Below, one piece after another: positions 14,839 to 24,875 of a stretch of 30,968 nt of DNA. The notes below the pieces were generated by a model that had not been told where the DNA came from, ran no database searches, and saw only the letters and a list, made by a program, of their open reading frames with translations. Source of the stretch: Eimeria necatrix (Eukaryota > Apicomplexa > Conoidasida > Eucoccidiorida > Eimeriidae). Position numbers and translations under genes: made by a program. Within the stretch, counting starts at the first letter, position 1, and each line of letters opens with the position of its first letter. The DNA lies in assembly GCF_000499385.1 (NCBI RefSeq), contig NW_013655299.1:1-30968 (forward strand), in the 5' to 3' direction.

Positions 14839-15224
14839 GAAAGTCGACGCTCTTCTTTCATTCTTTGGCTGAATTAGACAATTACATGAATTATTATTAA
14901 ATTAGAGCATTTTCTTGCTATTTGCAAAAGAAATATCTTTATAAAAGTAAAGAGAAAGTTAAAAGGTGAAAAATTGGCCAGCTGGCAGCAGGTATGAGGC
15001 TGTGGGCACCGCCGACTGGGGTTCGGTGACCCTGCTGCAAAGAATCAAGATGGGGAGTAAATCTTCTAAAATAGGCGAAATAATGATTTAAAAAGGTCTA
15101 AAAGCCATAAAAAGAAAGCAATAATGGTATTTAATTAAATTTAAACATTTTTATTGCACAATATTTGCTCGATTTAGAACTTTTCGCAATTTCGGGAAGG
15201 GCACAGAGCCCAGCAGTGACCCTC
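14839..15224. other. AT-rich spacer between divergent tRNA-Thr genes
   Basis: No gene or strong repeat seen. A GC-richer patch is at about 14978-15045. The last bases, CAGTGACCCTC, are the common leader of the next tRNA. Confidence 0.7.
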
Positions 15225-15296
15225 GCCTCCTTAGCTTAGTCGGTAGAGCATCCGCTTAGTAAGCGGAAGGTCGCCGGTTCGATTCCGGCAGAAGGC
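15225..15296 (+). tRNA. tRNA-Thr (AGT anticodon), copy 5
   Basis: Identical to the other AGT genes. Preceded by GTGACCCTC and followed directly by TTTT (15297-15300). Confidence 0.95.
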
Positions 15297-15459
15297 TTTT
15301 AATTAATTCTTAACATTTCTTTTTCAGTTTTAATTCATTTTATTCATTTTATTCATTTCCGACCCTCTCAGTGCGCCTGGAGAGCCAAGTAGACACTTTA
15401 ATGAGCAGCGAAAAGCCTCAATTAAAAGGTCTAGTTCGATAATAATGACCCATTAAACG

Positions 15460-15491
<32 letters not shown>

Positions 15492-15706
15492 CCTGTTGCT
15501 GCTGCTGCAGCTGTTTTCTTCCGGGGTCTGTAAGAGTCGCTGGATGCGGGACTTCTCCTTGAGCATTGAAGAGCGAAAAGAAGCTTTAACATTTAAAAAT
15601 TAAATTATATTTACTGTTTGAAACACTTCTAGTTGGAGTTTAATTCTAATTAAATGGATTTCAACTCAAAATTGAAACAAATGGCACTTTTGAAAGGGTC
15701 ACCTCC
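15297..15706. other. Spacer with one CAG run
   Basis: A CAG run is at about 15462-15490 followed by a short CTG run, a self-complementary pair. The final about 50 bases are the conserved tRNA leader (AATGGCACTTTTGAAAGGGTCACCTCC). Confidence 0.75.
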
Positions 15707-15778
15707 GCCTCCTTAGCTTAGTCGGTAGAGCATCCGCTTAGTAAGCGGAAGGTCGCCGGTTCGATTCCGGCAGAAGGC
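15707..15778 (+). tRNA. tRNA-Thr (AGT anticodon), copy 6
   Basis: Identical to the other AGT genes. Preceded by AAGGGTCACCTCC; TTTT directly follows (15779-15782). Confidence 0.95.
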
Positions 15779-16558
15779 TTTTGGAGTTTTTAAATGAATT
15801 TATTTATTTATTTTTCATCCAATTAACTCAAAAATAAGTACTTTTGCCTCTGGCTTATCAAAGAATCGCTTCACGCAACCCTCTCGCGTCCTAATCCCGT
15901 ACTAACTAACAGCATAATATAAATATATGACTATGATAATTGAAATATTTTGAAATATTTAAAGTTGTTGAATAAAATGTAAAGTACTTATGAAATTTTA
16001 TTTGTATGTGCATGAGACACTTGCTGCTGGCTTCAGCTGCTGGCGCTGAGCCTCGTCGCTTTCGGCTATTTCGAGATAAGGGTTTAAAGCACTCCTTTAG
16101 GGTTTAGGGTTTAGGGTTTAGAGTTAATGTTGAGGATCTGGCGTTTTGCGCTATGTGTTTAGCCCTAGGGTTTAGGGTTTGGGGTTTGGGGTTTAGTGTC
16201 TTTTATTTGCCCACCTCGGTTGTACTTCATGGCCATGCACTAAACCGAAGAGCTTTTCATTAACTGCTGTTTTAGGTTTTAGGGTTTAGGGTTTAGGGTT
16301 TAGGGTTTAGAGTTTTAGGGTTTAGGATTTACTGTTTATATCTTTTTAAAGCCGTGTTCCCACATTTGTTTCCAGCTACAATTTATTCCTTTTCAGCAAG
16401 GCCGCATGCAGCTGCTGCCAATCATACAAGCGAATCAAACTCATTGTATTTAATTGAATTAGAAATAAATTAAAATTGGATTAGAATTAAATTAGAAATA
16501 AATTAATAAAAGAAAAGTAATATTTGAATAATCGAAATAATATTCAAAGACACCTGCA
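15779..16558. other. AT-rich spacer with decayed TTTAGGG arrays
   Basis: TTTAGGG heptamers occur at about 16097-16118, 16164-16195 and 16270-16330, each with decayed edges. The rest is AT-rich. No gene seen. Confidence 0.75.
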
Positions 16559-16630
16559 GCCTTCTTAGCTTAGTCGGTAGAGCATCCGCTTAGTAAGCGG
16601 AAGGTCGCCGGTTCGATTCCGGCAGGAGGC
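16559..16630 (+). tRNA. tRNA-Thr (AGT anticodon), variant copy 7
   Basis: Same as the AGT consensus except C5 to T and A68 to G, which turns the shared C-A acceptor mismatch into a T-G wobble pair. Unlike the other AGT copies, it has no TTTT run right after the gene (GGCTTAGTTCC follows; the next T-run is about 40 bases on), and its upstream flank lacks the GGTCAC leader. It may be the best-folded copy or one with altered transcription. Confidence 0.92.
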
Positions 16631-17074
16631 TTAGTTCCAGAATAAGCAAAGAAAAGGATTTACTTTCCTTTTAGGTTTAAAAATTATTATTTTTAGTATT
16701 TTTGATAATTAAATTTGATATTTGTTTCCATTTATTTCATTTAAAGTCCTTTTTGCCGCTTTGGTGAACTCGCATGCACCATTGGCTCCTGTTGAACGGA
16801 TCGATGAGCGAAGAGTGAATTAATTTATTATTTCTTTCATCCTTTCTTTGATTTATTTATTAACTGAATTAATTAATTAACTGATTTGTTACAATGGAGG
16901 AGATCTGGCGGAGCCCTTGAGAGCCAATTAAACCCTAAAGTATGCTTTTCCAGTGCTCCTGTATGCCTCAACTACGACCCGTAAACCCTAAACCCTAAAC
17001 CCTAAACCCTAAACCCTATACTCTAAACCCTAAACCCTAAACCCTAAAACGCTTGCTGAGCTAGGGGAGGCGTT

Positions 17075-17359
17075 ATGGCCCTTCCACGGGACCGCGAAAG
17101 TGCTGCAGAGCCCAGAGCCACCAAACCTGCTGAGCTGCAGCAGCAAAGGCAGCAGCAGCTCTCCTTGGCTCTTAGGCCTTTGCAGTTAGCAGCAGCAAAA
17201 AGATTATTAAAAAGAATTTTTTTTATTGCATGCATGTTTCTACTTCATGGCATTTCTGCAGCAGCAGCAGCACTGGCAGCAAAACATGCATGCACACAAA
17301 GCCCCAGGAAAGCTCTTAGAGTAGCCCCGCAGAGCAGCAGCAGCAGAAGCAAAAGCTGA
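17075..17359 (+). CDS. Possible small membrane-anchored protein (94 aa), unproven
   Basis: Reading frame from an ATG in good context (GTTATGG) to a TGA. Residues 1-43 are basic and Gln-rich. About residues 48-68 form a hydrophobic stretch (IFFIACMFLLHGISAAAAAL) that could be one membrane segment, and the tail is Ser-rich from CAG repeats. No family resemblance is recognised. It is not purely low-complexity, which sets it apart from other frames here, but it overlaps an inverted repeat and CAG arrays and may be chance. Confidence 0.2.
   Translation: MALPRDRESAAEPRATKPAELQQQRQQQLSLALRPLQLAAAKRLLKRIFFIACMFLLHGISAAAAALAAKHACTQSPRKALRVAPQSSSSRSKS
17227..17294. repeat. 13-bp perfect inverted repeat around TGCATGCA
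   Basis: TGCATGCATGTTT (17227-17239) and AAACATGCATGCA (17282-17294), 42 bases apart. TGCATGCA is a binding sequence reported for some apicomplexan AP2-domain factors; here that role is only a guess. Confidence 0.75.
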
Positions 17360-17381
17360 AGCAGCAATCCAACACTGGAGT

Positions 17382-17423
<42 letters not shown>

Positions 17424-17658
17424 GCAGCAGCAGGGGCGGTGACAGTTGCTGCGGGGCTTGCCTGCTGCTATTTCGCATGCACGAATTTCGAGTTAGCTGC
17501 TGCAGCAACAGAAAAATGTGCAAATTTATTTTCTATTTGTTTTGTTTCTGGTTTTCTTTAGCTCATCGACAAAAGAGAAGACAAAAAGCACAAAAAAAGC
17601 AAATTAAATGAAACAAATCAAACTAATTAAATTAAATAAATAAATTTTGAAAGAAAAA

Positions 17659-17730
17659 GCCTTCTGCCGGAATCGAACCGGCGACCTTCCGCTTACTAAG
17701 CGGATGCTCTACCGACTAAGCTAAGGAGGC
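17659..17730 (-). tRNA. tRNA-Thr (AGT anticodon), copy 8
   Basis: Identical to the other AGT genes; a T-run follows the 3' end on the minus strand. The upstream flank is CAAATTCAACTTC, without a clear GGTCAC. Confidence 0.95.
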
Positions 17731-18303
17731 GAAGTTGAATTTGCTGCTGCACTGCCAAGTGCAGCACGAGTCTTTCTTTGCTTCTTTTTTGTTTCTTTTT
17801 GTTGCAGATTAAATCCATTTTATTTCTACAAATTAAAGTCTTTTTAATTTACAAAATTAAATGGAATTTAATCTGCTATTTGGTCCTCTTGAACTGGAAT
17901 GCTCCAGACAGTCCAGCAGAGCAGGCTTGCTTGGTGTCTCAAAAAGGATTTATTTTAAAAAATAAAGGAAAAAAGGATTAAAATAAATAAATATTTGAAT
18001 GAAATAAAAGGCTTTCCAAAGCTTAGTTGTAATACTCTTCAGCACAGAGTGCACTGTCAGCGGTGACCAGTGGTCCACCCGAAAGTGACCACTGGTCCAA
18101 GCAGTCTAGTAGTTAAGCGAAGCATGCAGCTGGCGAGTTGAGTTTTATTGCTGCATTTGCTTCCTCTTTTGGCGCTCATTGCTGGCTTATAGGCCTTCAA
18201 ATTGAAAGAACAAATCAAAGAAAAAGAAAATTTGATAATAAAGAACTACTAAAGAGGTGAAAAAGAAATTAAATGCAAAATTAAACAAAAGAGAAACTAA
18301 AAA
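17731..18303. other. AT-rich spacer with paired GTGACC palindromes
   Basis: GGTGACCAGTGGTCCACC is at 18062-18079 and GTGACCACTGGTCC at 18085-18098. The remainder is AT-rich. No gene seen. Confidence 0.75.
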
Positions 18304-18368
18304 GCCTTCTGCCGGAATCGAACCGGCGACCTTCCGCTTACTAAGCGGATGCTCTACCGACTAAGCTA
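18304..18368 (-). tRNA. tRNA-Thr (AGT anticodon), cut by assembly gap
   Basis: Matches the AGT consensus from its 3' end through the D arm to base 8; the 5' seven bases fall in the gap. TTTT follows the 3' end on the minus strand. Confidence 0.85.
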
Positions 18369-18468
18369 NNNNNNNNNNNNNNNNNNNNNNNNNNNNNNNN
18401 NNNNNNNNNNNNNNNNNNNNNNNNNNNNNNNNNNNNNNNNNNNNNNNNNNNNNNNNNNNNNNNNNNNN
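18369..18468. other. Assembly gap, 100 N
   Basis: Exactly 100 N, the usual placeholder for unknown length, bounded on both sides by parts of the same tRNA-Thr gene in the same orientation. The break is probably caused by identical tRNA copies, so further copies may be hidden here. Confidence 0.95.
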
Positions 18469-18493
18469 GCTCTACCGACTAAGCTAAGGAGGC
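18469..18493 (-). tRNA. tRNA-Thr 5' fragment at gap edge
   Basis: Twenty-five bases matching the 5' end of the AGT genes (acceptor 5' strand and D arm). Its upstream flank is the conserved leader seen before the gene at 15707. The rest is in the gap. Confidence 0.75.
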
Positions 18494-18977
18494 GAAGTGA
18501 CCTTTTAAAAAGTGCCATTTGATTCAATTTTGAAATGAAATGAATTTCATTTAATTCATTTCAAATTAAATGAGTTTTAAATGAGCTTTATAAAACACCA
18601 CTTTGAATTTTTCACCACCTGTTCAAGGCTTTGTGGGCATTTCCGGGGTATTTCTTGCAGTTGGCCGTGGATTGAAAAGGACTTATTTATTTTGTTTATT
18701 TCCTTTCAACTTTTTCAACTTAATAATTAATTAATTAAAGCAAAGAATAAAAGATGAAAAAATAACTTTTTTCGTTCTGTTTCTTGGCTGAGTCCGGGGG
18801 ACGTGAGGAAGGTGACCCAGCCTCCCCAGCTGGTAAGCAGCGGAGATTTCGACAAAATTTATCTATTTTCGAGTTTAAAAAGCTTTTATTGGACTATTTA
18901 ATGTTATTTTGTCATTTAAATTGTTAATTTCAGACTTAAAAGTCCATTTAAACTCTTATTTCAGGACGGTGACCTCC
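18494..18977. other. Spacer with conserved tRNA leader and a possible decayed tRNA
   Basis: The first about 55 bases are the common tRNA leader. At about 18811-18845, GGTGACCCAGCCTCCCCAGCTGGTAAGCAGCGG resembles the leader plus first 30 bases of the tRNA-Thr genes with several changes and a small deletion. No protein gene seen. Confidence 0.55.
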
Positions 18978-19049
18978 GCCTCCTTAGCTTAGTCGGTAGA
19001 GCATCCGCTTAGTAAGCGGAAGGTCGCCGGTTCGATTCCGGCAGAAGGC
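18978..19049 (+). tRNA. tRNA-Thr (AGT anticodon), copy 9
   Basis: Identical to the other AGT genes. Preceded by GGTGACCTCC and followed by TTTT (19050-19053). It is the last gene of the cluster. Confidence 0.95.
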
Positions 19050-20264
19050 TTTTCTTTTTGCTCCTTTTGACGCAATTTGAATTTCTAATTTCATTTTGTT
19101 TCATTTTATTTTATTTTACTTCATTTTACTTGTCATTTCTCTCCGGGCGTGCTCTCCGTGGCCTCTGTTGGCAGCCAACTTGAGTTTCTTTTGAAGGAAA
19201 TGAAAGAAAGCCTCGTCCATATATATATGCATACATATATGTACTCACTTATATATTTATCTTTACTCAGTTCACTCAATTTAGTAAGAAGATCTGTGTC
19301 GAAGTCCAGTGGTCACTTGCGGGTGACCACTACTGGTGACCAGTGGTCACCTCCAGGTGCAGCCACTGACTACTACAGCTGAGTGCAGGAAAACACTTCT
19401 GTAGTCCTTCAAACTTTCGAAATCATTTTCTTTTTTTGTTTTATAAAACAAAGACTTCGCCAACAGTCCTTTGGCCAGCTGGCGAAGTGGAAAAGAAAAA
19501 AATAAAATTTAATTCCTTTCTTCAGCGAGATTCAAATTAAAAGAAAACTGAGAAACAGCCAAAGAGACAGAAAGACAATAATAACAACATTTATAATCTT
19601 CACAATAATAATAACAACAATAACAACAAAAGTGAAGACAGAAATAAGAGAATGAGGAAATAAATGACTGAGTTGCTGCTGCGCTTTTGAGTCGCTTTGC
19701 GTTGATTAATTTGCTGCTGCTGCTGCCTATACACCTCAGTTCGCTAATTAAGCTCATTCATAGACAACTGCTACTAATCAGTTCCTCCCCACAAGCAGCA
19801 GCAGGGTTTGCTGCTGCTGCTGCTGCTGCTGCTGCAGCAGCGGCAGCCACTTCGCTGCCGCCCCTCGAGAGGCAGAACTGTCTTTTTGCTTCGAACCGCG
19901 CACTCGGCGTCGTCACCACTGGCAGCAGCAGCATGTAAAGTGGTTGCTGCTGCTACGACAGCAGTAGATTTACTGCTGGCCCTCAAGAGGAGCGTAAATA
20001 TCCGCGTGAGGCGCTGCACTAAGTGCGAGCAGCAGCTGCAGCAGCACTTGCTGGTATCGCTTTTTTTGCTGCTGCTGCAGTTGCTGCTGCTCCTGCTCCT
20101 GCTGCTTCTGCTGCTGTTCCAACAGCAACGGCTACTGCTGCTGCTGTTTTAGCAGCAGCAGCTACTGCTGCTGCGGCTGCCAGCTGCTGCTGCTGCTGCA
20201 GCAGCAGCCACTGCTGCTGCTGTTTTAGCCGCAGCAGCAGCTGCCGCTGCTCGCCCCCGCCGCC

Positions 20265-20319
<55 letters not shown>
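19050..20319. repeat. Gene-poor stretch with GTGACC palindromes and CAG/CTG arrays
   Basis: A cluster of four GTGACC/GGTCAC elements lies at 19306-19355. An AAC/AAT-rich tract is at about 19575-19640. CTG/CAG arrays are at about 19808-19840 and 20025-20319. Open frames here are low-complexity. The right part is the 3' flank of the minus-strand gene ending at 20320. Confidence 0.75.
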
Positions 20320-20320
<1 letters not shown>

Positions 20321-20507
20321 TACTGCCAGCCCTCGAGGGGCACGTCGGTGTTGGCGTCTAGGGGCGCGCTGGGAATGACCATCATGGGCAGCGAGAGAGC
20401 TCCAGCAGCAACCCAAGCTTTATAATGTTCAATTTCTTTTTTGAATTCTGCAACAGCAAGTCGCCGGTAGGCCTGCAGTTCGGGGGCGTCCACGTCGCCT
20501 TCGAACA

Positions 20508-20551
<44 letters not shown>

Positions 20552-20689
20552 GTTGCTGCAGCGGGCGCCGCAGCAGCAGCAGCGCCTGCTGCAGCGCCTG
20601 CAGCAGCAGCAGCAGCAGGCGCTGCGGCGGGCGCTGCTGCGGCGGTTGCGGGCGCGGCTTCCCTGGTTTCGGGCGGAGCCTCCGCGGCG

Positions 20690-20730
<41 letters not shown>

Positions 20731-20921
20731 GGTGGCGGGCGTGGCGGGTGCTCCGGCGTAGGTGGCGTTTCCCTTGTGGAACTGCGCTGCTGCTGCTGCT
20801 GCTGCGCCGACTGCTGCTGCTGGCAGCAGCTCTTCCATGCCGAGGGCCTTCATGAGCTGGACGACCACCGAATAGCCGTCGACGACGACGGCCTCCTCCG
20901 TGGACAGCGCCACCCTGCGCC

Positions 20922-20969
<48 letters not shown>

Positions 20970-22344
20970 AGGTGAGCTCGCTGCCGGTGACGCGGGCAAT
21001 GACGCGGCGCATTCCCTCCACCAACCTGTACAGCAGCAGCAAAATGAAAGCCCGGCGGACCAGCCAGGCCCAGTGCAGCAGCAGCCGCAGCGCGAGGCGC
21101 CGCAGACACAGCAGCAGCAGCTGCTGCAGCTGCTCGCCGTCGAGGATGGGCAAGTTGCGGTAGACCAGCCAGAGCCCCTTGGTGACCACTGGATACAAAT
21201 CTGAAGACAAGACAAGCTCGAGGGCACTTCGGAAAAAAGCAAAGTCGAAGTTCGGAGGCAGCGGCAGCCCCCGCTGCAGCAGCTGCTGCAGCCACAAGTC
21301 CAGGCAGCTGAGGGCGCTGTGCACCTGCTGGCTGCTGTGGGCGTGGGTGCGCAGCAGCAGCACTTTGACCAGCACTGACAGCAGCTTTTCGTTGGCCAGC
21401 ACTGCAGCAGTGCAGCTGACAAGAGAGTCTGGGTACTTTGCTGCTGCTCTGGCCTTGAGTTCCAGCAGCAGCCTTTTAATGAGTGTGGGGTAGCCCGGCA
21501 GCTGCCGCCACTCCACGCTGCTGCTGCTGCTGCTGCTGCGCGCGCCCGCTGCAGCAGGCGCTGCTGCTGCAGCAGCCTGCACCGCCCGCACCCACTGCTC
21601 CAGGAAAGTGAAGAAGCTGCTGCCAGCAGGCCCCAGCTCTTCGCCCCAGGCTGCTTCGGGGGCCAGTTTGCTGCGGATGGAGTCCAGGTCTTCCTTAAGT
21701 GCTGCAGGCCCGAAGTAGCTCAGCAGCAGCAGGTGCAGCGGCTCCCACTGCAGCAGCAGCCGCAGCGGGCTGCCCGCGCCCCACTGCTCTGCTGCTGCCA
21801 AGCTGCTGCTGTCCAGCAGGAAGTCCGTGCCCCGCCACTCCTCCACTGCTGCAGCACGGCCTTCTGCTGGCAGCACGCTGCGCAGCAGCGCAGCACGAAA
21901 GGCCGGCAGCCGGAAGTACAGCAGCGCCAGCAGCAAACAAGACAGCCGCCGCTGCCCCCCGAAGGAGGCCTCAGCCCCCAGCAAGCTGAGGGCCCCCGCC
22001 AGGGCCCTGTGCAGCAGCAAACGGAATTGTCTGCAGAGTTTGAGTCTTTTGTGGAAAAGCACAACAGCAAACTTGGCTTCCGGGCTCAGCTGCAGCGCCA
22101 GCTGCTGCAGCGCCAGCTGCCGCGCAGCCGGCACTGCTGCGAAGTGCTGCTGCTTCCACAGCGCCGCCTCCTCCCCGCTGCTGCTGCTGCCTCCTGCTGC
22201 TGCTGCTGCTGCTGCTGGCAAAGCCCGCCCCAGCTGCGCAGCAGCTTCCGCGTCCCCAGAGCCCATCACCGCCACCCCCGCGTTCCGCAGCCGCTGCAGC
22301 GCCGCCCCCAGGTAACTCCGGGGGCCACCCCCCTCTTCCGCCCC

Positions 22345-22396
<52 letters not shown>

Positions 22397-22496
22397 TTGT
22401 TGTTCGCGTTGCTGCTGCTGCCGCTGCCGCCCATGCCCATGTTGACGCTCACGCTGAGCCGCGGCAGCGGCAGCAGCGCCGCGCTCACCGACAACC

Positions 22497-22540
<44 letters not shown>

Positions 22541-22796
22541 TTGTTGTTGGCGGCTGCCTGGCCGGGCGCGGCGGCCTTGCCGTTGGGGGCAGCAGCAGCG
22601 TTGCTGCCGTTGTTGCTGCTGCCGCCGCTGCTGCTGCTGGACCCTGGGCTGCTGCTGCAGCCTCCGTCTGGGAGGTCGAAGTCGATGGACCTCTGGGAGA
22701 CGAAGAGCTTGAGTTTGGGGTCGGCAGCAGCAGCAGCGCCCTCCGCAGCAGCAGCAGCGCCCTCAGCCGCAGCAGCAGCGGGGTCTGCGGCGCCCT

Positions 22797-22828
<32 letters not shown>

Positions 22829-23156
22829 TTCTGCGCCTTGATCGCCGCGTACAAAACATAAACTTCAGACCAAGACAAAGCAGCACAACTCTCGGGACGA
22901 GGAGGCAGCAAAGTGCCCAAGTCCAACTCTCCTCTCTTCAGAATTGCGCAAAGAGCAGCACAGTAGCTGCCGCGGCACTGCCAGTAAACGAAGTTCACAA
23001 ACTCCAGCAAATGATTCCCCAAGTGCAGCAGCACGCGCTGGCTGCGCAGCAGCTCGGCCTCGCTGCTGTAGAGGAAAGTTCGCCGGCCTTCGGTTTCGCT
23101 GCTGCTCAGCAGCTGCAGCAGCTCCTCGCATGCAGCCCGCACCGCCTCCAGAGACT

Positions 23157-23203
<47 letters not shown>

Positions 23204-23224
23204 GCGGGTTCAAACACGCACGAA
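20320..23224 (-). CDS. Large helical protein region, possibly DUF1765/UPF0592-like; start unresolved
   Basis: About 967 codons to a TAG at 20320-20322. After an Ala run it opens with a helical segment (SLEAVRAACEELLQLL) and ends with VPLEGWQ. Long Leu-rich amphipathic helices are split by poly-Ala, Ser, Asn and Gln insertions. A hydrophobic stretch with the pattern LLLHWAWLVRRAFILLLLYRL (in two pieces near 21040-21100), preceded by YPVVTKGLWLVYRNL, recalls the conserved C-terminal part of fungal DUF1765/UPF0592 proteins; this is from memory and tentative. No natural ATG precedes the conserved part: upstream in-frame Met codons lie only in the minisatellite. It therefore looks like a downstream exon, perhaps of the gene at 23983-27375, which is in the same frame. 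Acceptor-like CTAG before 23224 would need a phase 2 donor, which I do not find. Real gene: likely; family: uncertain. Confidence 0.6.
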
Positions 23225-23234
23225 CTAGCTCTGC

Positions 23235-23960
23235 TGATCCACAACCAGCAGCAGATCAACGGCCAAACCAGCAGCAACACGTGAACATCCCCAGCAGCAG
23301 CAGCAACAGATGAACGGCCAAACCAGCAGCAGCAGATGAACATCCACAGCAGCAGCAGCAGATGAACATCCACAGCAGCAGCAGCAGCAGCAGATTAACA
23401 TCCCCAGCAGCAGCAGCAGAAGAACATCCCCAGCAGCAGCAGCAGAAGAACATCCCCACCAGCAGCAGCAGATGAACATCCCCAGCAGCAGCAGCAGATG
23501 AACATCCCCAGCAGCAGCAGCAGATGAACATCCCCAGCAGCAGCAGATGAAGATCCCCAGCAGCAGCAGCAGATGAACATCCCTGTCCCCCGCAGCAGCA
23601 GATGAACATCCCCAGTAGCAGCAGCAGCAGATGAACATCCCCAGCAGCAGCAGCAGATGAACATCCAGGAGCAGCAGCAGAACATCCCCAGCAGCAGATG
23701 AACATCCAGGAGCAGCAGCAGAAGAACATCCCCAGCAGCAGCAGAAGAACATCCCCAGCAGCAGCAGAAGAACATCCCCAGCAGCAGCAGCAGAAGAACA
23801 TCCCCAGCAGCAGCAGCAGAAGAACATCCCCAGCAGCAGCAGCAGATGAACATCCCCAGCAGCAGCAGCAGATGAACATCCCCAGCAGCAGCAGTCGCAG
23901 CAGCAGCAGAACATGCCCAGCAGCAGCAGCAGCAGCAGAACATGCCCAGCAGCAGCAGCA
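23235..23960 (-). repeat. 26-bp minisatellite with variable CAG number
   Basis: About 25-27 units of ATGAACATCCCC plus four or five CAG (26 bp typical, 23 and 29 bp variants), read here on the plus strand. Variants change ATGAAC to AAGAAC, and the left end has GATGAACGGCCAAACC. Unit length stays 2 modulo 3 because only CAG number changes. The minus strand is almost free of stop codons in all three frames. Position: between the two large minus-strand coding regions. Confidence 0.92.
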
Positions 23961-23982
23961 GCAGCAGGAGCGCAGCGGGTAC

Positions 23983-24053
23983 CTTGGCAGCGTCATTTTG
24001 CGGTTCCGCGTGGTGTCGTTTGCCGACGGCGAAGAGCGCGGCGACGGCTCCGG

Positions 24054-24094
<41 letters not shown>

Positions 24095-24640
24095 GTCTTG
24101 GTGGCGATGAGGTGCAGCAGCAGCTCGTGCAGCCGCGCGAGCCTGGCCACCGGAGCCGGCACTGCAGCAGCAGCAGCAAAAGTGAAACTCACCGGCCGGT
24201 GCTCGTGGCCAAGAACTGGAGGGAAAATCCGGCAGAGTCCTTTTTCTGTGAGAACTCCAGCACAGGCCTGCCGCAGCAGCGGGGCGTTTTGGAAGCAAAG
24301 AACTCCCTCGAGAAAGCCCACTTTGCGGCCTTCTCGCCAGAGCTTTTCGCGGAAAACTGCGGAGAAGTGGTCCATTGGTCCTTTTTGAACAAAGTCGGAG
24401 TCACAAAGTTTGAAAAAAGGAAGCCAACACTCCCCGAATAGCTGCGGCTGGTCAGCAGCAAACAAGAACGAGTGCAGCCGCACCCGCAGGTAGTGCTGCC
24501 GCAGCTGCTCCACAGTGGACTGCAGCTGCAGCGTCGGCAGCCGCTGCAGCAGCACTTGCTGCAGCAGCACGCCGCCTGCAGCAACTGCTGCCAGCCGCGC
24601 GCACGTCCGCCGCGGGTCCAGCCGCGCCACAGGCCACTCC

Positions 24641-24678
<38 letters not shown>

Positions 24679-24733
24679 AGCAGCAGCGGGAGAGCCCGCA
24701 GACGACCCCGGAGAGCCCTCGGGCTCCTCGCCC

Positions 24734-24766
<33 letters not shown>

Positions 24767-24836
24767 GCGGGAGCGGAGGGCGAGGACTTGTTCTTGCTCG
24801 AGCTCCTGTCCTTCGCCGCTGCTGCAGCAGCAGCAC

Positions 24837-24875
<39 letters not shown>

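Larger units (their letters stand above)
16631..17658. repeat. Spacer with AAACCCT array, CAG array and TGCATGCA inverted repeat
   Basis: AAACCCT heptamers at about 16982-17047. A 13-base inverted repeat, TGCATGCATGTTT at 17227-17239 and its exact complement at 17282-17294, flanks a CAG patch. A CAG run is at about 17384-17421. A low-confidence small reading frame overlaps (17075-17359). Confidence 0.7.

Noticed and set aside
15885..15915. TACTAACTAACAG resembling a branch point and splice acceptor
   Set aside because: No coding sequence follows it.
19149..19382. A 77-residue plus-strand frame
   Set aside because: It crosses AT-rich microsatellite and the GTGACC palindrome cluster; nothing suggests a protein.
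20425..23313. Long plus-strand frames opposite the large minus-strand region
   Set aside because: They are shadows of CAG/CTG codons; only the minus-strand frame holds varied sequence with coherent helices and a sensible end.
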